Source: Amoebidium appalachense
Lineage: Eukaryota > Ichthyosporea
Length of the DNA: 64,000 nucleotides
Assembly: GCA_963693365.1 (NCBI GenBank)
Contig: CAVNZM010000014.1
Span: 5,890,001-5,954,000, forward strand
Direction of reading: 5' to 3'
Shown here: positions 26,668 to 49,238 of the stretch, piece by piece
How the letters are laid out: each line of letters opens with the position of its first letter
How positions within the stretch are numbered: position 1 is the first letter of the stretch
Position numbers and translations under genes: made by a program
Notes under the pieces: generated by a model
The model's input: the letters and a program-made list of their open reading frames with translations, nothing else
The model's database searches: none
What the model was told of the DNA's origin: nothing

Positions 26668-26982
26668 ATGAGGCGTGAGAATAAAAAAGCGCCGACACCC
26701 GGCGGCTGCCGCCCACTCACCGTGCATGAAGTACCGTACCTCCTATACTCGTTTGGGGTTATCCAACAAAGAAACACCTGCGGGATACATCTGCCAAAGT
26801 GCACTCGTAATATTCATCCTTCATTCAACAAAGCTTCATTATACGCGTGCATAGGCATCACAGGTTTTAATTTTTTACTTGAAAATGTAGCTGCTTCAAA
26901 TTCTTTTATAAAAACCACAATCGTTTCAAAGAATTTATTTAGAGATGTTATGTACATTGATGGATACTTGAAATTTGGATAG
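26668..26982 (+). CDS. Hypothetical small protein (104 residues) after the candidate promoter
   Basis: An ATG-initiated frame about 110 bp downstream of the TATA-like box encodes 104 residues of mixed composition (begins MRRENKKAPTPGG, later YACIGITGFNFLLENV). There is no domain I recognise, no signal peptide, and the 3' half is AT-rich. Its only support is position relative to the candidate promoter, so chance is quite possible. Confidence 0.25.
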   Translation: MRRENKKAPTPGGCRPLTVHEVPYLLYSFGVIQQRNTCGIHLPKCTRNIHPSFNKASLYACIGITGFNFLLENVAASNSFIKTTIVSKNLFRDVMYIDGYLKFG

Positions 26983-26989
26983 CTTGGTA

Positions 26990-27175
26990 GATTTGCCGAA
27001 TCGTAATCACAGGCGTCACGCTGCTACAGGGCAGGAAATTACACTGTTTTCGGAAGTAAATATACCGTTAATTTTTAGAAAGTACCAGTAAAGCCTGGGA
27101 CTTAGTTCCACCTGAGTTGGAGGTTTGGGAAGTAAATAAAAAGAAGAGTGCCCCCCTCCCCCTCCCCCCCCCCCC

Positions 27176-27210
<35 letters not shown>

Positions 27211-28630
27211 CGGCCCAAAGCTGGAACTCTCAGTTTTTTCCTGGGAAAACACTGGAACTTTTTTTTTTTTTCTTTTGACTCGGTTTTATTGATCCGATGA
27301 TGAAGGCAACGTGCAGCCACAGGCTACATAACCACCAATAGAACTGGAAAAGCCAAAGCTACGAAATAAAAATAAAGCGACAAGTGACAAAGAACACCAG
27401 CGGGCAAAACCTTAAGTGTACGTGTATGCGTGAAACTAGTTTGCTCCAACTAGGATCATATGCATCGATGTTGACCAGAGTGCACACTCCGCAAGAAGAC
27501 ATCATTACTGCTGCTTCCCAACAGGCCCCCCTCAAAACCTACCGAGGCACAGCAAGCAAGTCAGCCTCTAAAAGAGCAATGCAAACCAAATCTGAGCTAA
27601 AAAACAATCCCAACGGGCCCGGCCCCTAGAAAACCCGGAGAAACTGCATCCAGCTCTCTGATAAGGTGGCCTAGTTGTGGCAGGACACACAATTGACTGG
27701 ATTTATGGTATTCGACGGAAAGATACTATGAAGAAGTAAATATCTCCGGGCAAAAATAGGCGGCGATCCGCCAGGTGCCAAAATACAGTAATCCTAAAAT
27801 GTAATTTCTAGCCCTGCGCTGCTATGCATACCAGGACAGTGTCACTAGCATTCTGGCAACAGGACCAAAAAAATAGAAACCACTATCACATTGTATTAGA
27901 TAGTATATAGTGTATATTGAACTGTATTCACCCACTGTGACCATCTACGGTACGTATTTTTTTTTTTGACTATTTTCTTTGAGCATGCATGGTATACTAT
28001 TCACACTGTACATAGGTCTGGTTCTGCGGAATAACCGGGTGAACAGGAACGCCTTGCGGAATGTTCCCCCTCTACACCCTTCACCTAATTTTGATCACTT
28101 TGTTCGCGAGTCTCAGCCGCGTCGCGATCGGTCCGCGGGGGGCGGGGGGCGCTCTCTCGGTTCAACATAGTATGTTTTTGTAGTTCAGTAATGGGAACAC
28201 GTATACAATGTGCATGCGTGGGGAGTGAGGTTTGTTTAGCAGGAAATCTTGAGGATTCAACGTGAAAAATCATATAATGTTATCTAGGAACCTGAAGATA
28301 GACAGGTGCATCCAGGCTTTTCTTTCTCCCTCTCCAGACACCTACAATAGGTCCGTGACCCTACACGTCTCTAGTTTGCTTCCAAACATGACAGTTCAGT
28401 TGCACAGTATGGGTAGCATTTATCTTGTTTCAAGCTTAGTCGTGTAACTGGCAGGCATGGAGCCAGCTTTCTGCTCAAATACAGAGTTCGCTTTTGTTTT
28501 TCTCTCTCTCTCCCAGGTTTCTCGGCATATCTCTACCTCTGCTATTGTCCTGCAATGCAATTGATAGAACCATAGAAATAGACTTCAAGTAGTACCTCAA
28601 GGAATGGCTTCAGGCGAAATAACACCAGTT
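26990..28630. other. Intergenic unique sequence before the globin gene
   Basis: Poly-C at 27152-27209, a T-rich run (27259-27276), and otherwise unique sequence. Two pyrimidine-rich acceptor-like sites (28336, 28517) may belong to 5' leader exons of the globin gene. No other gene recognised. Confidence 0.45.
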
Positions 28631-28722
28631 TCTTGTGCCAGAAGCCATTAACTATAACCCTAGCACCCATATATCACTACACTACACAAGCTACCTACAA
28701 TGCTCTTGTTTTCACAGCAAAC

Positions 28723-34610
<5,888 letters not shown>

Positions 34611-34611
34611 G

Positions 34612-34645
<34 letters not shown>

Positions 34646-34721
34646 GTGTGCGTGTGTGTTTGGGGGAAAAAGGGGGAGGGGGGGGGGGGGGGGGGGGGGG
34701 GGAGGGGGGGGGGGGGGGGGG

Positions 34722-34757
<36 letters not shown>

Positions 34758-35894
34758 TTGTGTGTGTTTGTATTGTACATGGTATGAATGTACGTATGGT
34801 TAGTAGGTGAAGGTGATTCCTGGTTAGCACAGAATGTTTTTTTGTTTTGCTTTGTTTTTTTTTGTTTGTTTTTTTCTTTGTACCCCCCCCCCCCCCCCCC
34901 CCCCCCAGCTTGGTTAGGGCATGTTATCTAGCAATTTCAACAGAATGTTAAAAGATATTATGTGCTGATGAAAGTAGGTGATGAAATTTAAATCTGTTCG
35001 AAAGGTAACATAAGATATATTTTAGAGCTAAGAGCCTAGGAATATATACGGAAATGTAAGGTGCATTTTCAGTAATCATCCCGTGAATCTACGGTAAGAA
35101 TGGTGTTTTGATGAAATTTTTAGTTAGATTCCTATTGTTTCTCCCATCTATCGATTTATTAATTCACCCAGTTATACTAAATGCATGTAACCCATACGAG
35201 CACCCAATTTTAGAACCACACCTAATAATTATTGCATAAATATGGCAATTATTTCGACCTTTAGGAAATCTGGGGGTTAAATGATCTTGCGATTATAGTG
35301 GGATTGCATTAGTCACTTTGAGTGCTGTCTCCCTGTGGCCTATAACATACTTTGTATGTTGCCGCAGGCGACAGTCACTAGACAAAGTTTGATCGTGCGT
35401 AATCGGATCTAGATTTACGAGTGGTGATTGGTTCAAAATGACGTAAGCCCAGCCTATTAGTAAAAGTAAGACACGATTCGCCTGCCCAGGCTTTTTAACT
35501 TAATAAGATTGAAAATTTGCTTTAGAACTTTTGAGCATTCCCATTGGTCATTACATATTGAGCGATTTGATTGGTCATTACAGCCAGAAGGACCCCGCCG
35601 GAGACATCCCGCAGTGTCGTAGGCCGCCCCGGCCACTTACGTAAGCCAGCAGGTACAAAGCTTTGGAGACTAGGACTGCATTATATGGTACAGAAAAGGC
35701 TACGCTGAGGAATGGCGGTTGAGCCATCAAGTATTTGTACATGGAAGTGTGCACGCTCTGAATACAATTTGCAAAGATGTTAAGGGCCCTAACATGTGCG
35801 CGTTTTGTGTGGCTGTGCGTGGACTTTCGCTGTGCAGCTGGCTGTGTGTGTGTGTGTGCATGCGTGCGTGTGTGCGTGCGTAAGTGTGTGTGTC

Positions 35895-35987
<93 letters not shown>

Positions 35988-36128
35988 CTGTGTGAGTGTG
36001 TGCGCGCGCAAGAATGCATGTGTGACCTTTCGCTGTGCAGATGGTGATGGTCCGGTAGGGTGTAGGGGGCTTTTCTCTTTTTCTTTTTCTATTTGTACGT
36101 GGTGGTGGTGGTTGCGGTGGTTGGGGCC

Positions 36129-36175
<47 letters not shown>

Positions 36176-37100
36176 CGGGATGGACGCACGGAATGTTTTT
36201 GCACTAGGAATTTCTTGCACGAGCCGCAATCATTGGCCGGTTTTACGTAGTTGGTTTTCAACCGCGGGTATCATATTGGGTATATGCATATGTCCGTGTA
36301 TGAGGTATGATGAATGCGTATGCTGATATAGCTTAAAATCTGTTCATATCGAACCTCGTAACTGATATTAGCAAACAAAAGTCAGCATTGAGGGGGGTTT
36401 CTTTTAGGCCGCTTAATTGGGCCACATTCCAGCAGATCCGGGTCAAGCCACATAAGTCAAAATTTGGAACTGCAATGCTAACACTTGGTTATTCATTTTT
36501 CATATGGCACATTTTTCTTTTGTTTTTTTCCCTTCTCTTCTTCTTCTTTTTTTTTTTTTGGTTGCATTATGACAGGGGGGTTTACGCACTATTATGACAC
36601 ATTTATGCCTTGCTGAAGGCAAAACTGTCGGTTACCGGGACCGGCTCTGATGCGCAGCAGGCCAATCACATAGCTATAAACCCCTCTGACCCGGCCCGAC
36701 CCGAAAACTAAAAGAAACCCCCTTTAAAAATACCGTCCCCCTAACCGCCATTACATTGTCACGTGCCGCCCTCCTGCGCGGGGGGGGGGGGGGGGGGGGG
36801 GGAGAATGTACACTGAATGACTTGATGGTTTAGACTCGATGATTTGTGTGTTGACTTATAGGCGCAGAGACAACTGCATCCAAAACTGTTCATGGTCACA
36901 TGGCATAATACTGTATGGTCCAATCATCACGCTCCTTTAAATTGGCCCATTCTCTCTGACTGGTTACCCCCACCACTTACCAATGCGGCCAAGTTAACGT
37001 TCGTCTAAAGATGGTTTTAGCATAATTTAAGGGAACTGCCAGTGATTCCTGCCTCCGGGGGGGTGGGGAGGGGGTGGGGGGATGGGGTGAGGGGGTGGGG

Positions 37101-37155
<55 letters not shown>

Positions 37156-37183
37156 GGGGTTGGTTTTTTTTTTTTTTTTTTTT

Positions 37184-37216
<33 letters not shown>

Positions 37217-38348
37217 GAAGGGGCAGTGGGTTGCACAATTACAACAATACATACAATAATCACGACGGATAATGAATACAAAGCTGATTTTGCAGAGCTA
37301 GCATGCGGGGCACATACAATGAGTATGCATCATAAAATTGCCCATGCTCACAGGGAAACAAAGTCATCTATGGCATACAAAACCCAACTCAGATACTGCT
37401 TCACTTGAACATGGGCTTCATTGATTAGATACGAGCGGCATCATCCATGCAATCAGGCGTCAAAGGTAAAAGTAAGATCTGTGGGAAGGGCCGGGGATTA
37501 AGGTTGCAGCGGTAAGCCTAGGGGGACGGGGTCAATGTGATTCTATGTATGCGTGATGGGCACACGTCTCGTGTCCACCTGTACATGGGCACAATAATGT
37601 ATTGAAAAAAGAATGTCGGGGGGGGGAGGGGGTAGTTAAGATAATCGTTATATTTTTAGTTAAGATAAAATAAAGATATTATGACAACAGAGCAAATAAG
37701 GAGTAGGCGCCAAACAGCACCCAATCGCGGGTAAGGAGGGGAGGGGGGGGGGGGGGGGGGGGGGGAGGCGAGAGGAAGCGGAGAGGAGGGGAGGGAGCGG
37801 AGGGGGGTGGAGGGGGGAAGGATAGCAGGAAAAGCCATGGAATAACCAAAACACTGCGGCAAAGGTTCACAAGGATATTCGTCTTACTTTAGGCCCGCCG
37901 GGGGCTAAGCTGGACACTAAAACCCAAAAAACGGTAATATCAAAACGGTATTGTCAAAAACACTCACAGAGCAACGATTAAACCCACAGCACTAAGTGCC
38001 ACAGGCACAACCAGCATACGACAAGTAGACATTACGCAATAAAAAAACCGGTAAACTTCAAACACTCGTAAAAAGAAAACCTGTATATCAATAACCAAAG
38101 AGAAACGTATGCTAGTTCTTTCAGGCAATGGCACAATGCAAAATATTGAACATGATGCGTTAAATTTATCTGACAACGTTGTTTAGCTATTTGTCCCCGG
38201 AATCACGGTTTCGAGGCTGATATTTGTTACACATAAAACAGTACTATACACTACTTTATAAAATGCCCGTCTACTTTTTGCTTACCCTACTCTATCCCTC
38301 CCCATCCCTCTCCCCCCGGACACACACACGCACGCACGCACACACACG

Positions 38349-38387
<39 letters not shown>

Positions 38388-38444
38388 TGACACCAACCCA
38401 CACCCAACCGAAAGTCGTTTTTCACACAACCACTTATCCCATGT

Positions 38445-38479
<35 letters not shown>

Positions 38480-38482
38480 TCC

Positions 38483-38513
<31 letters not shown>

Positions 38514-38566
38514 AAAAAAAAAAAAAAGCCAGCATTTCCCATATTCCGTTTTCACATCATCTAATA
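34611..38566. repeat. Intergenic region with repeats
   Basis: TG array (34613-34650), poly-G (34678-34721), poly-C (34883-34906), unique AT-rich sequence (34910-35309), the dispersed repeat copy (35310-35672), CT and TG arrays (35893-35983), poly-G (36131-36173, 36781-36802), G-run, T-run and G-run (37106-37217), poly-G (37743-37765), CA array (38350-38382), C-run into A-run (38447-38527). Unique sequence at 36200-36780 and 37220-38280 shows no gene I recognise. Confidence 0.8.
35310..35672 (-). mobile_element. Dispersed repeat, copy 2 (MITE-like, TA-flanked)
   Basis: Inverse-complement copy of 22923-23267 with about 20 bp extra near its right end. Begins TAGTCAC and ends GAGACTA. Contains CCAAT-type motifs and a GTAAGCCAG segment shared with copy 1. 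No coding capacity. Confidence 0.65.
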
Positions 38567-39837
38567 TTAGACGAGAGGCACCAGGGGGAAGGTAAACCAC
38601 TGGGTCCTATCCCTCTCTTTGCATTCGACCATTGCAATCTTACTGCTCGACTGTGTCATGCAATGCCCCGTAGCCTCATTCCGTACCCATTTCTTGGCCC
38701 TCTGTTCATACACCCACCTCCAACGTTGGTTCTTTGCCTTATCGTCACACTCAACTATCTGCGAATATCCATCTTGGTCGGCTATGCACATCCTATCCTT
38801 CTTCCCAGCAGCAATCTCCAACTTGAATGGGGTGCCATTCCAATCCATGTTGTTGGTGAACAGAAACCGCACCGACTTGTTCGCAGAGCAACTGTACGAC
38901 CCCCCCAGTACATCCACCGACGTGCCATTAACATTCGTTGTAGATACGCTGGTGCAATTGTCGTAAGATTGGTCGAGATTCAGCCCGGCGTAGAGTTGTC
39001 TTGGGTATATCCACTCCGATTCTCTAGACACCCCCATATCCTGACACTGGTTAAGAGGACGTACCGTAGCTGCGAGATATTCCGTGTATTTTGTTATCAC
39101 GACAGGAACGGAGACCGAACGGGCGGAAGAAGGAGCCAGAACACACGTGAAGTTTCCAATCGTAAGAATGGGTGGTGGGGCCCATTCTTGGTCATGACTG
39201 CCGACGCAAACCTCAAACCCGGCAGGGGAAGTTATTCCCTTCCCGAGTTTCCACGTCACTTTTACGGGGATCTCAACATCTGCTTGTGTGGTAACCAATT
39301 TACCCGACGACAATCCGACGAACGTCACGGATTTCGAGTTGAATTCGGGAGGTGATTTCTTCGAGCAGAAATTTTCGTACGAGGCTGTGTCGACTTTCCC
39401 CTCTTTCACAACTTTAACTGGCGCATATTCCGAGACTCCACCCTTCGAGTTTTCCGCTCGAACCCGGGGGTTTGCAAATCTTCCCTCTATTTCCTCAACA
39501 AGGTAGAGAGAGTCGCCATTGTTGTAGGTTGTGTTCTCCGTGATTATGCATTTCTCTCTCCTCCACAAGTCAAGGGAATCAAAGCAAAACCGATATCTGT
39601 CAGCCCCTTTTACAGGGTCCCATGAACAGGACACTTCGTACACTTTGATAACGTTGTTGTTGCTGGAGTACGTATTGCGCACAATAGCAGTTGCGTTTTC
39701 GGGGGGGGGTCTAGCATTTGCGTCTTCAATGTAACGGAACGCTGGGGGGTGGTTTCCCTTCGGTAATAGTGGCTATGGGGTGATGTGGCATGCGCTGCAA
39801 CGAGGCAGGCAGCCAAACAAACAAATACCTTATTCAT
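38567..39837 (-). CDS. Secreted protein with FN3-like segment and C-terminal QxW beta-trefoil-like region; frame break near the N-terminus
   Basis: An ATG at 39835-39837 begins a signal peptide (MNKVFVCLAACLVAAHA). After about 30 codons that frame diverges, and a different frame continues for about 390 codons to the stop at 38567. The switch falls at or near a run of six C (sense) around 39747-39752, where one missing base would reconcile the two frames, so an assembly or polishing error or a recent mutation is likely. The long part has a Cys/Trp-rich, fibronectin III-like stretch (VYEVSCSWDPVKGADRYRF) and ends with two QxW motifs (QRWRW, TQWFTF), the hallmark of ricin-B-type carbohydrate-binding trefoils. 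The trefoil is short (about 80 residues), so it may be partial. An extracellular lectin-like role is inferred. Confidence 0.65.
39743..39756 (-). other. Apparent frameshift site in the QxW protein gene
   Basis: The signal-peptide frame and the downstream frame are both open across this C-run; upstream of it the downstream frame meets a stop codon (TAG inside CCATAGCC). One extra base in the run would join them. Confidence 0.5.
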
Positions 39838-40121
39838 GCTTAAGGATGGGACTAGCATGACAAGTGATCTATTCTATGTGATGCACCTTTGTTGAAGTGT
39901 CTGAAGTGATGTGATTATAAAAATTGATTATGTAACGTACGCATGTGAAAATTCTGGCGGATACTAGAGGAAGACTTGTAACCTAGTTATCCTAGTTATG
40001 AGGGATGCAAAATACAATAGAAAACTACTGTGTGCGTGAACAACTATGATGCCGACAGATGCCGACTGTATTCACCGAGTCCGAATGAGTCTGAATGGAG
40101 GCGGGCTGACGGGCGTAGGTT

Positions 40122-40151
40122 TAATATACCGGCTGGATGCCAGTAACCAAT
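40122..40151 (-). promoter_or_regulatory. TATA-like and CCAAT motifs of the QxW protein gene
   Basis: Minus-strand CCGGTATATTAAACC at 40121-40132, about 290 bp before the ATG, with CCAAT on the plus strand at 40147-40151. Confidence 0.4.
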
Positions 40152-40159
40152 CACAAAGG

Positions 40160-41039
40160 CGATAATACAAATGCATGATGTTCCGCTAATCAACTCTTGC
40201 CGTAATCTATGGCGCAGATTCCGGAAGGTCCTAGTGTGCCGCTAATCCAAGGCATGCAGGGTCATAAAACAGACACAAATGCTTGTTTTTCTGAATTAAA
40301 ACAGGTATATATTTTAATCTTCGTATGTATATTGTATTAATGTTGTTTGCATACACATAAACTGATATGCATACTGATTTGGCCCGAGGCTAGCCCAAAT
40401 TCCTGTGGTGCTGAGTTATGCCTTTTGGCCTATCGTGTACGTTTTTGATCCGCACCATTCGCCGCAGAATGGCATGCATCCAGCATTAGTCATACTATAG
40501 TCTGTTTTTGTCGTAGTACATGCTTTCGTATGATTTTCGGCCTTTTTGGTGACTATAAAACACAAGTATCATATATTTGTAGTAAATAGTCATATTTGGT
40601 GTTTTCTGTCTCCGTGTGCATCTTCTGCTTGCTGGATGACTTCGACAAATGCCCGGGGCTCCGGGCCAGGCGAGCCCAGAAGGAAGTAAATTCTGATTGG
40701 TAGTTTAGGTTAAATGAAAGCCAACGCTGATTGGATTCCAGTTTTGTTGTTCACCATATATGGGTATCATGAGCCACGCCAAAAACCAATCAGAAAAGGC
40801 TACACTAGTTTATGTGGCATTTAAATTTTTGGCGCGCTGCGCGCTGCGGCTGCACGGTGCGTGCGTGCGGATCTTTTGCCTGCGTCGGTCTTTCCTCGCC
40901 CAGGCAACCAGGTGTCCTCCTGGGATTTATGCCGGGGTTCACACACAGATGTTCACAGCCAGAATTCCAGGGCTACACTAATATGTAACACTATGGCATT
41001 ATAAAGACATTTCTTACACCATAAAGGCTCCTTTCCCAG
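40160..41039. other. Intergenic unique sequence
   Basis: About 880 bp of unique sequence. CCAAT-type motifs cluster at 40686-40790 with TATATGGG at 40757, so this may include a plus-strand promoter for the candidate gene that follows. No exon recognised. Confidence 0.4.
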
Positions 41040-42508
<1,469 letters not shown>

Positions 42509-42509
42509 G

Positions 42510-42833
42510 TGTGTAATTGTGTTTGTTGATGCACGCGCACGTGCCACGATAAATGCCGCTGATGTGCACTACATTTAATTAAAGTTTGTATGGTCTCGGT
42601 GGCTGTTTTTGCTATATGTAATGATTACGTAATATCTTGTACCGTCGTCTCCAGAGCCTGAGGTTGTTCATGGGTACCGGCCCCGTGAGAGAACTCTGGT
42701 AAAAGATGAGGGCCTGTCGTCTGTGCAACACTTGCCCACCTATCAGCTGATTCTTTTGTTCGATTCGCATAGTGAGTGCAAAATAGCAAAATAGATAATG
42801 TGCAACTTCATCCCGCATTGTTCCCCGCGGCGG

Positions 42834-42873
<40 letters not shown>

Positions 42874-43855
42874 CTTAGGGACCCTCAGTGATCGGAACTA
42901 CTGTCTTCCACTATGCATCGAATTTACCACAGCAAGCCGGGGTGCTAATGGTGCATTCAGCCCAGCTAACACACCTTTAACAATTCTACCTACTAGTACA
43001 TACTTAACCCTGAGGTTTTTTGCCCCAGCCACGTTGGTGGGAATAAAAAGGTGGTAATAAACTAGAGCCTCCGCGTTAAAGACCCCCCCCCCCCTCCACA
43101 CACACACACACACCCACACACACACACAAAGACATCCCTCCCTCCCCCTCCCCCTCCCCCCCCCTCCCCCCCCCCTTTTCCCCCCCGTTCCATCTTAAAT
43201 CACTTTTCACCTCAAATAAAAATACTTGTGTATGTTCGAATTAAAGAACTGATGTACACAAAACAGAGTGACCTACATACAGCCACGTAGCCAAATGTTG
43301 ACGACCGGCCGGCACACACGGGCAGACGTGAATTTTAAAATCGTTATCTATTTTGTCTCTCCATTTAGGTCTCAGCGCTTGCTGTTGTGTCCTCTCCCTC
43401 CCTCTCTCCCTCACCCCCCCCCCCCCCACCCCCCCACCCCCCCCCCTCTCTCTCTCCCTCTCTCCCTTCCTCTCTCTCTCCCTCTCTCTCTCTCTCTCTC
43501 CCTCCCTCCCCCCGCTCCTCTTTTCCCTCCCTCCCCTCTTTCCCCTGTATGGTAATACAGAGGCAACTCAAACAAAACAGCCTGAAAGGAGCCCGATCAT
43601 GATGGTGAATAAAACCAAAGATTAGTCAGCTGCTTAGTTCATCATTGTCTCGTTAATCTATATGTTTTGCTGCGCGGCAAGCTACTATTCCCCCCCCCCC
43701 TCCCCCCCCTTTCCCTCCCCTCCCCTCCTCCTCTCCCTTCCCCCCCTCTTCCCCTTCTCCCCCCTCCCCCCTCCCCCCTACCCTTTCTCCCCTCAAACAA
43801 AAAAGAGGGGGAAGGGGCAATTGAAAGGGAAAAGGGGGGAAAGGGGGGAGAGCCC

Positions 43856-43894
<39 letters not shown>

Positions 43895-44077
43895 AAGGGG
43901 AGGTTCCCCTGGGCTCCCATGCCTCCGTGTCAATTAAATATCCAGAAAACACGGTGCTGTTTTTGTTATGCTCGGTCAGAAAGTGTCGGAAGCGTTGATG
44001 CTATCGAAGCTTCGATTTGATTTTTTTCGACAGAAACCTGAAACTGTGCACTATAACCCCCCCCCCCCCCCCCCCCC

Positions 44078-44112
<35 letters not shown>

Positions 44113-45127
44113 ACCAACTCACCCACCAACTCACCCACCCACCCACCCACCCACCCACCAGGTACCCACCGATGCATATTCTCCCCGTCATTTTCCATCC
44201 CTGGGTAAAGTTACAAGGTTACCAGTGGCCCCTACTTCGGCTCAAGCTTCCTTACTCCCCCTCCCCCGCCCTCGGCTTGTCATATGTAAATGCAATCTGT
44301 GCTGCCGCTATGATACACAACCAAATACATTGGGTCCTGCTGCCTTTCATAGGGGACAGTTCGCCGTGCGATTGTGGGACAACGCCGCTGCTTCCCGACC
44401 AACCGTTTTAATTAGCCAGGAAGCGCGACTAACTACAGGGGGCGACTCCCGTAGTCTGTCCGACAATATACACTGTCATGTTTACACTTGTTCATCTGAT
44501 CTTTTTTTTAAAAAAATTGTTCACTTGAGTACTGCAAAATTTATAGGGTTGAGTGCTAATCGTATCTTGCTACTCGGGTGATATTAACCACACTGTTTGG
44601 TGGGTCGAACTTCTCTTTTTAAACGTCAAAGGGTAGACCGAGAGAAGAGTACAGGTAGTGTAACGTACAAATGAATGACGTGCACGAATATTCCGGACAT
44701 TTTAAATCGTTTTAGTACTGTTGGTTTTATTTGTACTTGCGACCTTTAAAATGGACAGAAACTTTTAAACTTTAAATGCGCTCAGAATCGCGGGTTTCAA
44801 TACCGTTGTGCGGTAACCGTTATTATTTTGTAAACTGCGAATAAATACCGTTGTGCGGTAACCGTTATCGTAAACTGCGAATTAATACGAACAACTGTTG
44901 TAAACCTGGGCCTGTAACGCTCTCGATATATGGTCTGGTCCCAATAGCTGCTAGAGTATCCTATCTCGCGCTGAAATTCAATAAGCACATAAGCCGCTTA
45001 AAGAAGTATTTGCCCTCCCACCCTCTCTTCTCTATCCGACCTGTCCCCTCCTCACCTCTCCCCCTCTTTCCTCCCCTCTCTCTCCCCTTCTCCCCTGGGC
45101 ACAAATACAAATAAACCCCGCAATAGT
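42510..45127. repeat. Intergenic: G/C runs and unique sequence
   Basis: Poly-G at 42837-42873 and 43859-43893, C-rich at 43083-43095, 43140-43190, 43413-43447, 43690-43790, poly-C at 44059-44112. Unique sequence 44160-44790 has open frames without recognisable domains. Confidence 0.75.
44797..44885. repeat. Tandem duplication with Myb-like motifs
   Basis: AATACCGTTGTGCGGTAACC followed by GTTAT and TAAACTGCGAAT occurs twice (from about 44800 and 44846). Each copy contains TACCG/CGGTA as an inverted pair and a TAACCGTTA core like Myb-type binding sites. The duplication is seen; protein binding is inference. Confidence 0.6.
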
Positions 45128-45697
45128 GTGTGTGTGACTTTGGACTGCCACTTACTTATTAAACATGTACACAATCACAAGATAATCACGCAATATAACA
45201 AATGGAAAAAGATACCACACGACACTAGACCCGATGAAAGCATACACCTTGAAAAACTAAGCCTTATGTCTCGTTTTATATATACTGACCGCCTCAACCA
45301 TATTGCCAAATATGGCACTCGCAAGTGTATAACACCTAAATACATATTACCTTCCTGTAGAACTGGTCTTTCTCTAGCTGATGGTATTATTGATCAATTA
45401 CCACGCTTTTACTGTACACGTGCTATACAGTGGAGATCTAATAAGTATAAGGTGGCATCATTTGCATGCCCAAACAACACACACACACACCAGTTTAACC
45501 GGTCATGTATCGCCAAATGTAGTTTGATAGACCACATAATACCGCAACACACACACGTCACATTCACAACAGACACCCAGAAAGATAGCCTACCTGTAAA
45601 TTACAACATCCTTGATTTTATACTAAACACGCGTAACTACGACCTGTTTATTAGATGTATTGATTGGCTTGAGAAACACATCACTACAAAATTATAG
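45128..45697 (+). pseudogene. Probable remnant of a non-LTR retrotransposon ORF (C-terminal part)
   Basis: A 189-codon open frame without a clear ATG start. Its composition (Lys, Ile, Asn, Thr-rich) is unlike the other genes here. The end has a pattern of an FNRSCIAKCSLIDH segment followed by NYNILDFILNTRNYDLF, which to me resembles the C-terminal end of LINE-type reverse transcriptase proteins in some protists and fungi. No catalytic reverse-transcriptase motif is present. After the stop come a CA array, about 25 unique bases and an uninterrupted A-run of about 33 (45804-45837), like a poly(A) tail. The identity is tentative. Confidence 0.3.
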
Positions 45698-45709
45698 CGC
45701 ACGCGCACA

Positions 45710-48365
<2,656 letters not shown>

Positions 48366-48740
48366 TGCACATGTGCGCTAGACACGATATCATTTTCAAG
48401 GTCAGTGAACGGGGAAAGGGAAGGAAAAGGAGGGGGGGGGGGGGGGGAGGGGAGGAAGGGCTAAGCCTCATACTGCATGTACGAGAGTACGGTCTGTGGC
48501 GTCTATGTAGAATAGTGGATGTGCACTCTGGTGTACTGGTATATACACGTGTCCCGGTATCATATGATTTATGTATAGTATATGATCATGAGTCATATGA
48601 CTCAATATTCAACATCATGAATACGGTGTGTGTATGTATATCCATCATGCAACACTATGATATTGCACATATCCAGAGCTTGCAATTGGGTATATATATG
48701 CACATATATCTATGTCTATCCATCATGCAATACCGTACAG

Positions 48741-48801
48741 TGTCTGCTGCTAACAAGGCCGTCCTCACACAAGATCTCATTGACGAAAACATGCCAAAAG
48801 T
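48741..48801 (+). CDS. Exon candidate, unidentified
   Basis: After TACCGTACAG, a frame encodes SAANKAVLTQDLIDENMPK and reaches a GTAATC donor-like site. An open frame extends both ways (48365-49000). Composition is normal and unlike the surrounding repeats, but there is no recognised similarity. Confidence 0.25.
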
Positions 48802-48832
48802 AATCTTGCTAATTAGCAACTCCCTCCGAGGG

Positions 48833-48837
<5 letters not shown>

Positions 48838-48878
<41 letters not shown>

Positions 48879-49233
48879 CTCTGAGGGGTTTGAGTGGGGA
48901 GGGGAGGTGGAGGCGGAAGAGAGCGATGAGGGGGGAGGGAGGGGGGGGGGCAGAGGTCACACCTGCACACACAGCTGAATACAATGCAGATACAGCATAA
49001 TGATTTTTGGGACTGGCTGAGTTTGTAGCAATGTTATGACCCCTCAAGAGCACTTTTTTGGCTGTCATGTCTCTAAAAGCTTATACTTTTCACTTTATTG
49101 TTTTGTAGAAATAATATTCCTGCAGGCAGTGCTGCCGCAAAAAAAGTTAGCCAGCAGGGGGACAAAAACAACCTTTTATGGTCAGCCACCTGCCAAAAAT
49201 GTCGTGTAAATAGTGGGCTAATTTTGATTGGGT
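48838..49233. other. G-run and unique flank left of the copia element
   Basis: Poly-G (48838-48878), then unique sequence. The segment TCACACCTGCACACACAGC at 48956-48977 recurs at 55565 and in inverse at 56036. No gene seen. Confidence 0.5.
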
Positions 49234-49238
49234 AACAC
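49234..49238. repeat. Target-site duplication AACAC (left) of the copia element
   Basis: AACAC directly precedes the left LTR and is repeated directly after the right LTR at 55118-55122. Confidence 0.95.

Noticed and set aside
44225-44581. 118-codon plus-strand frame
   Set aside because: Two overlapping frames are equally open and neither shows recognisable protein features.
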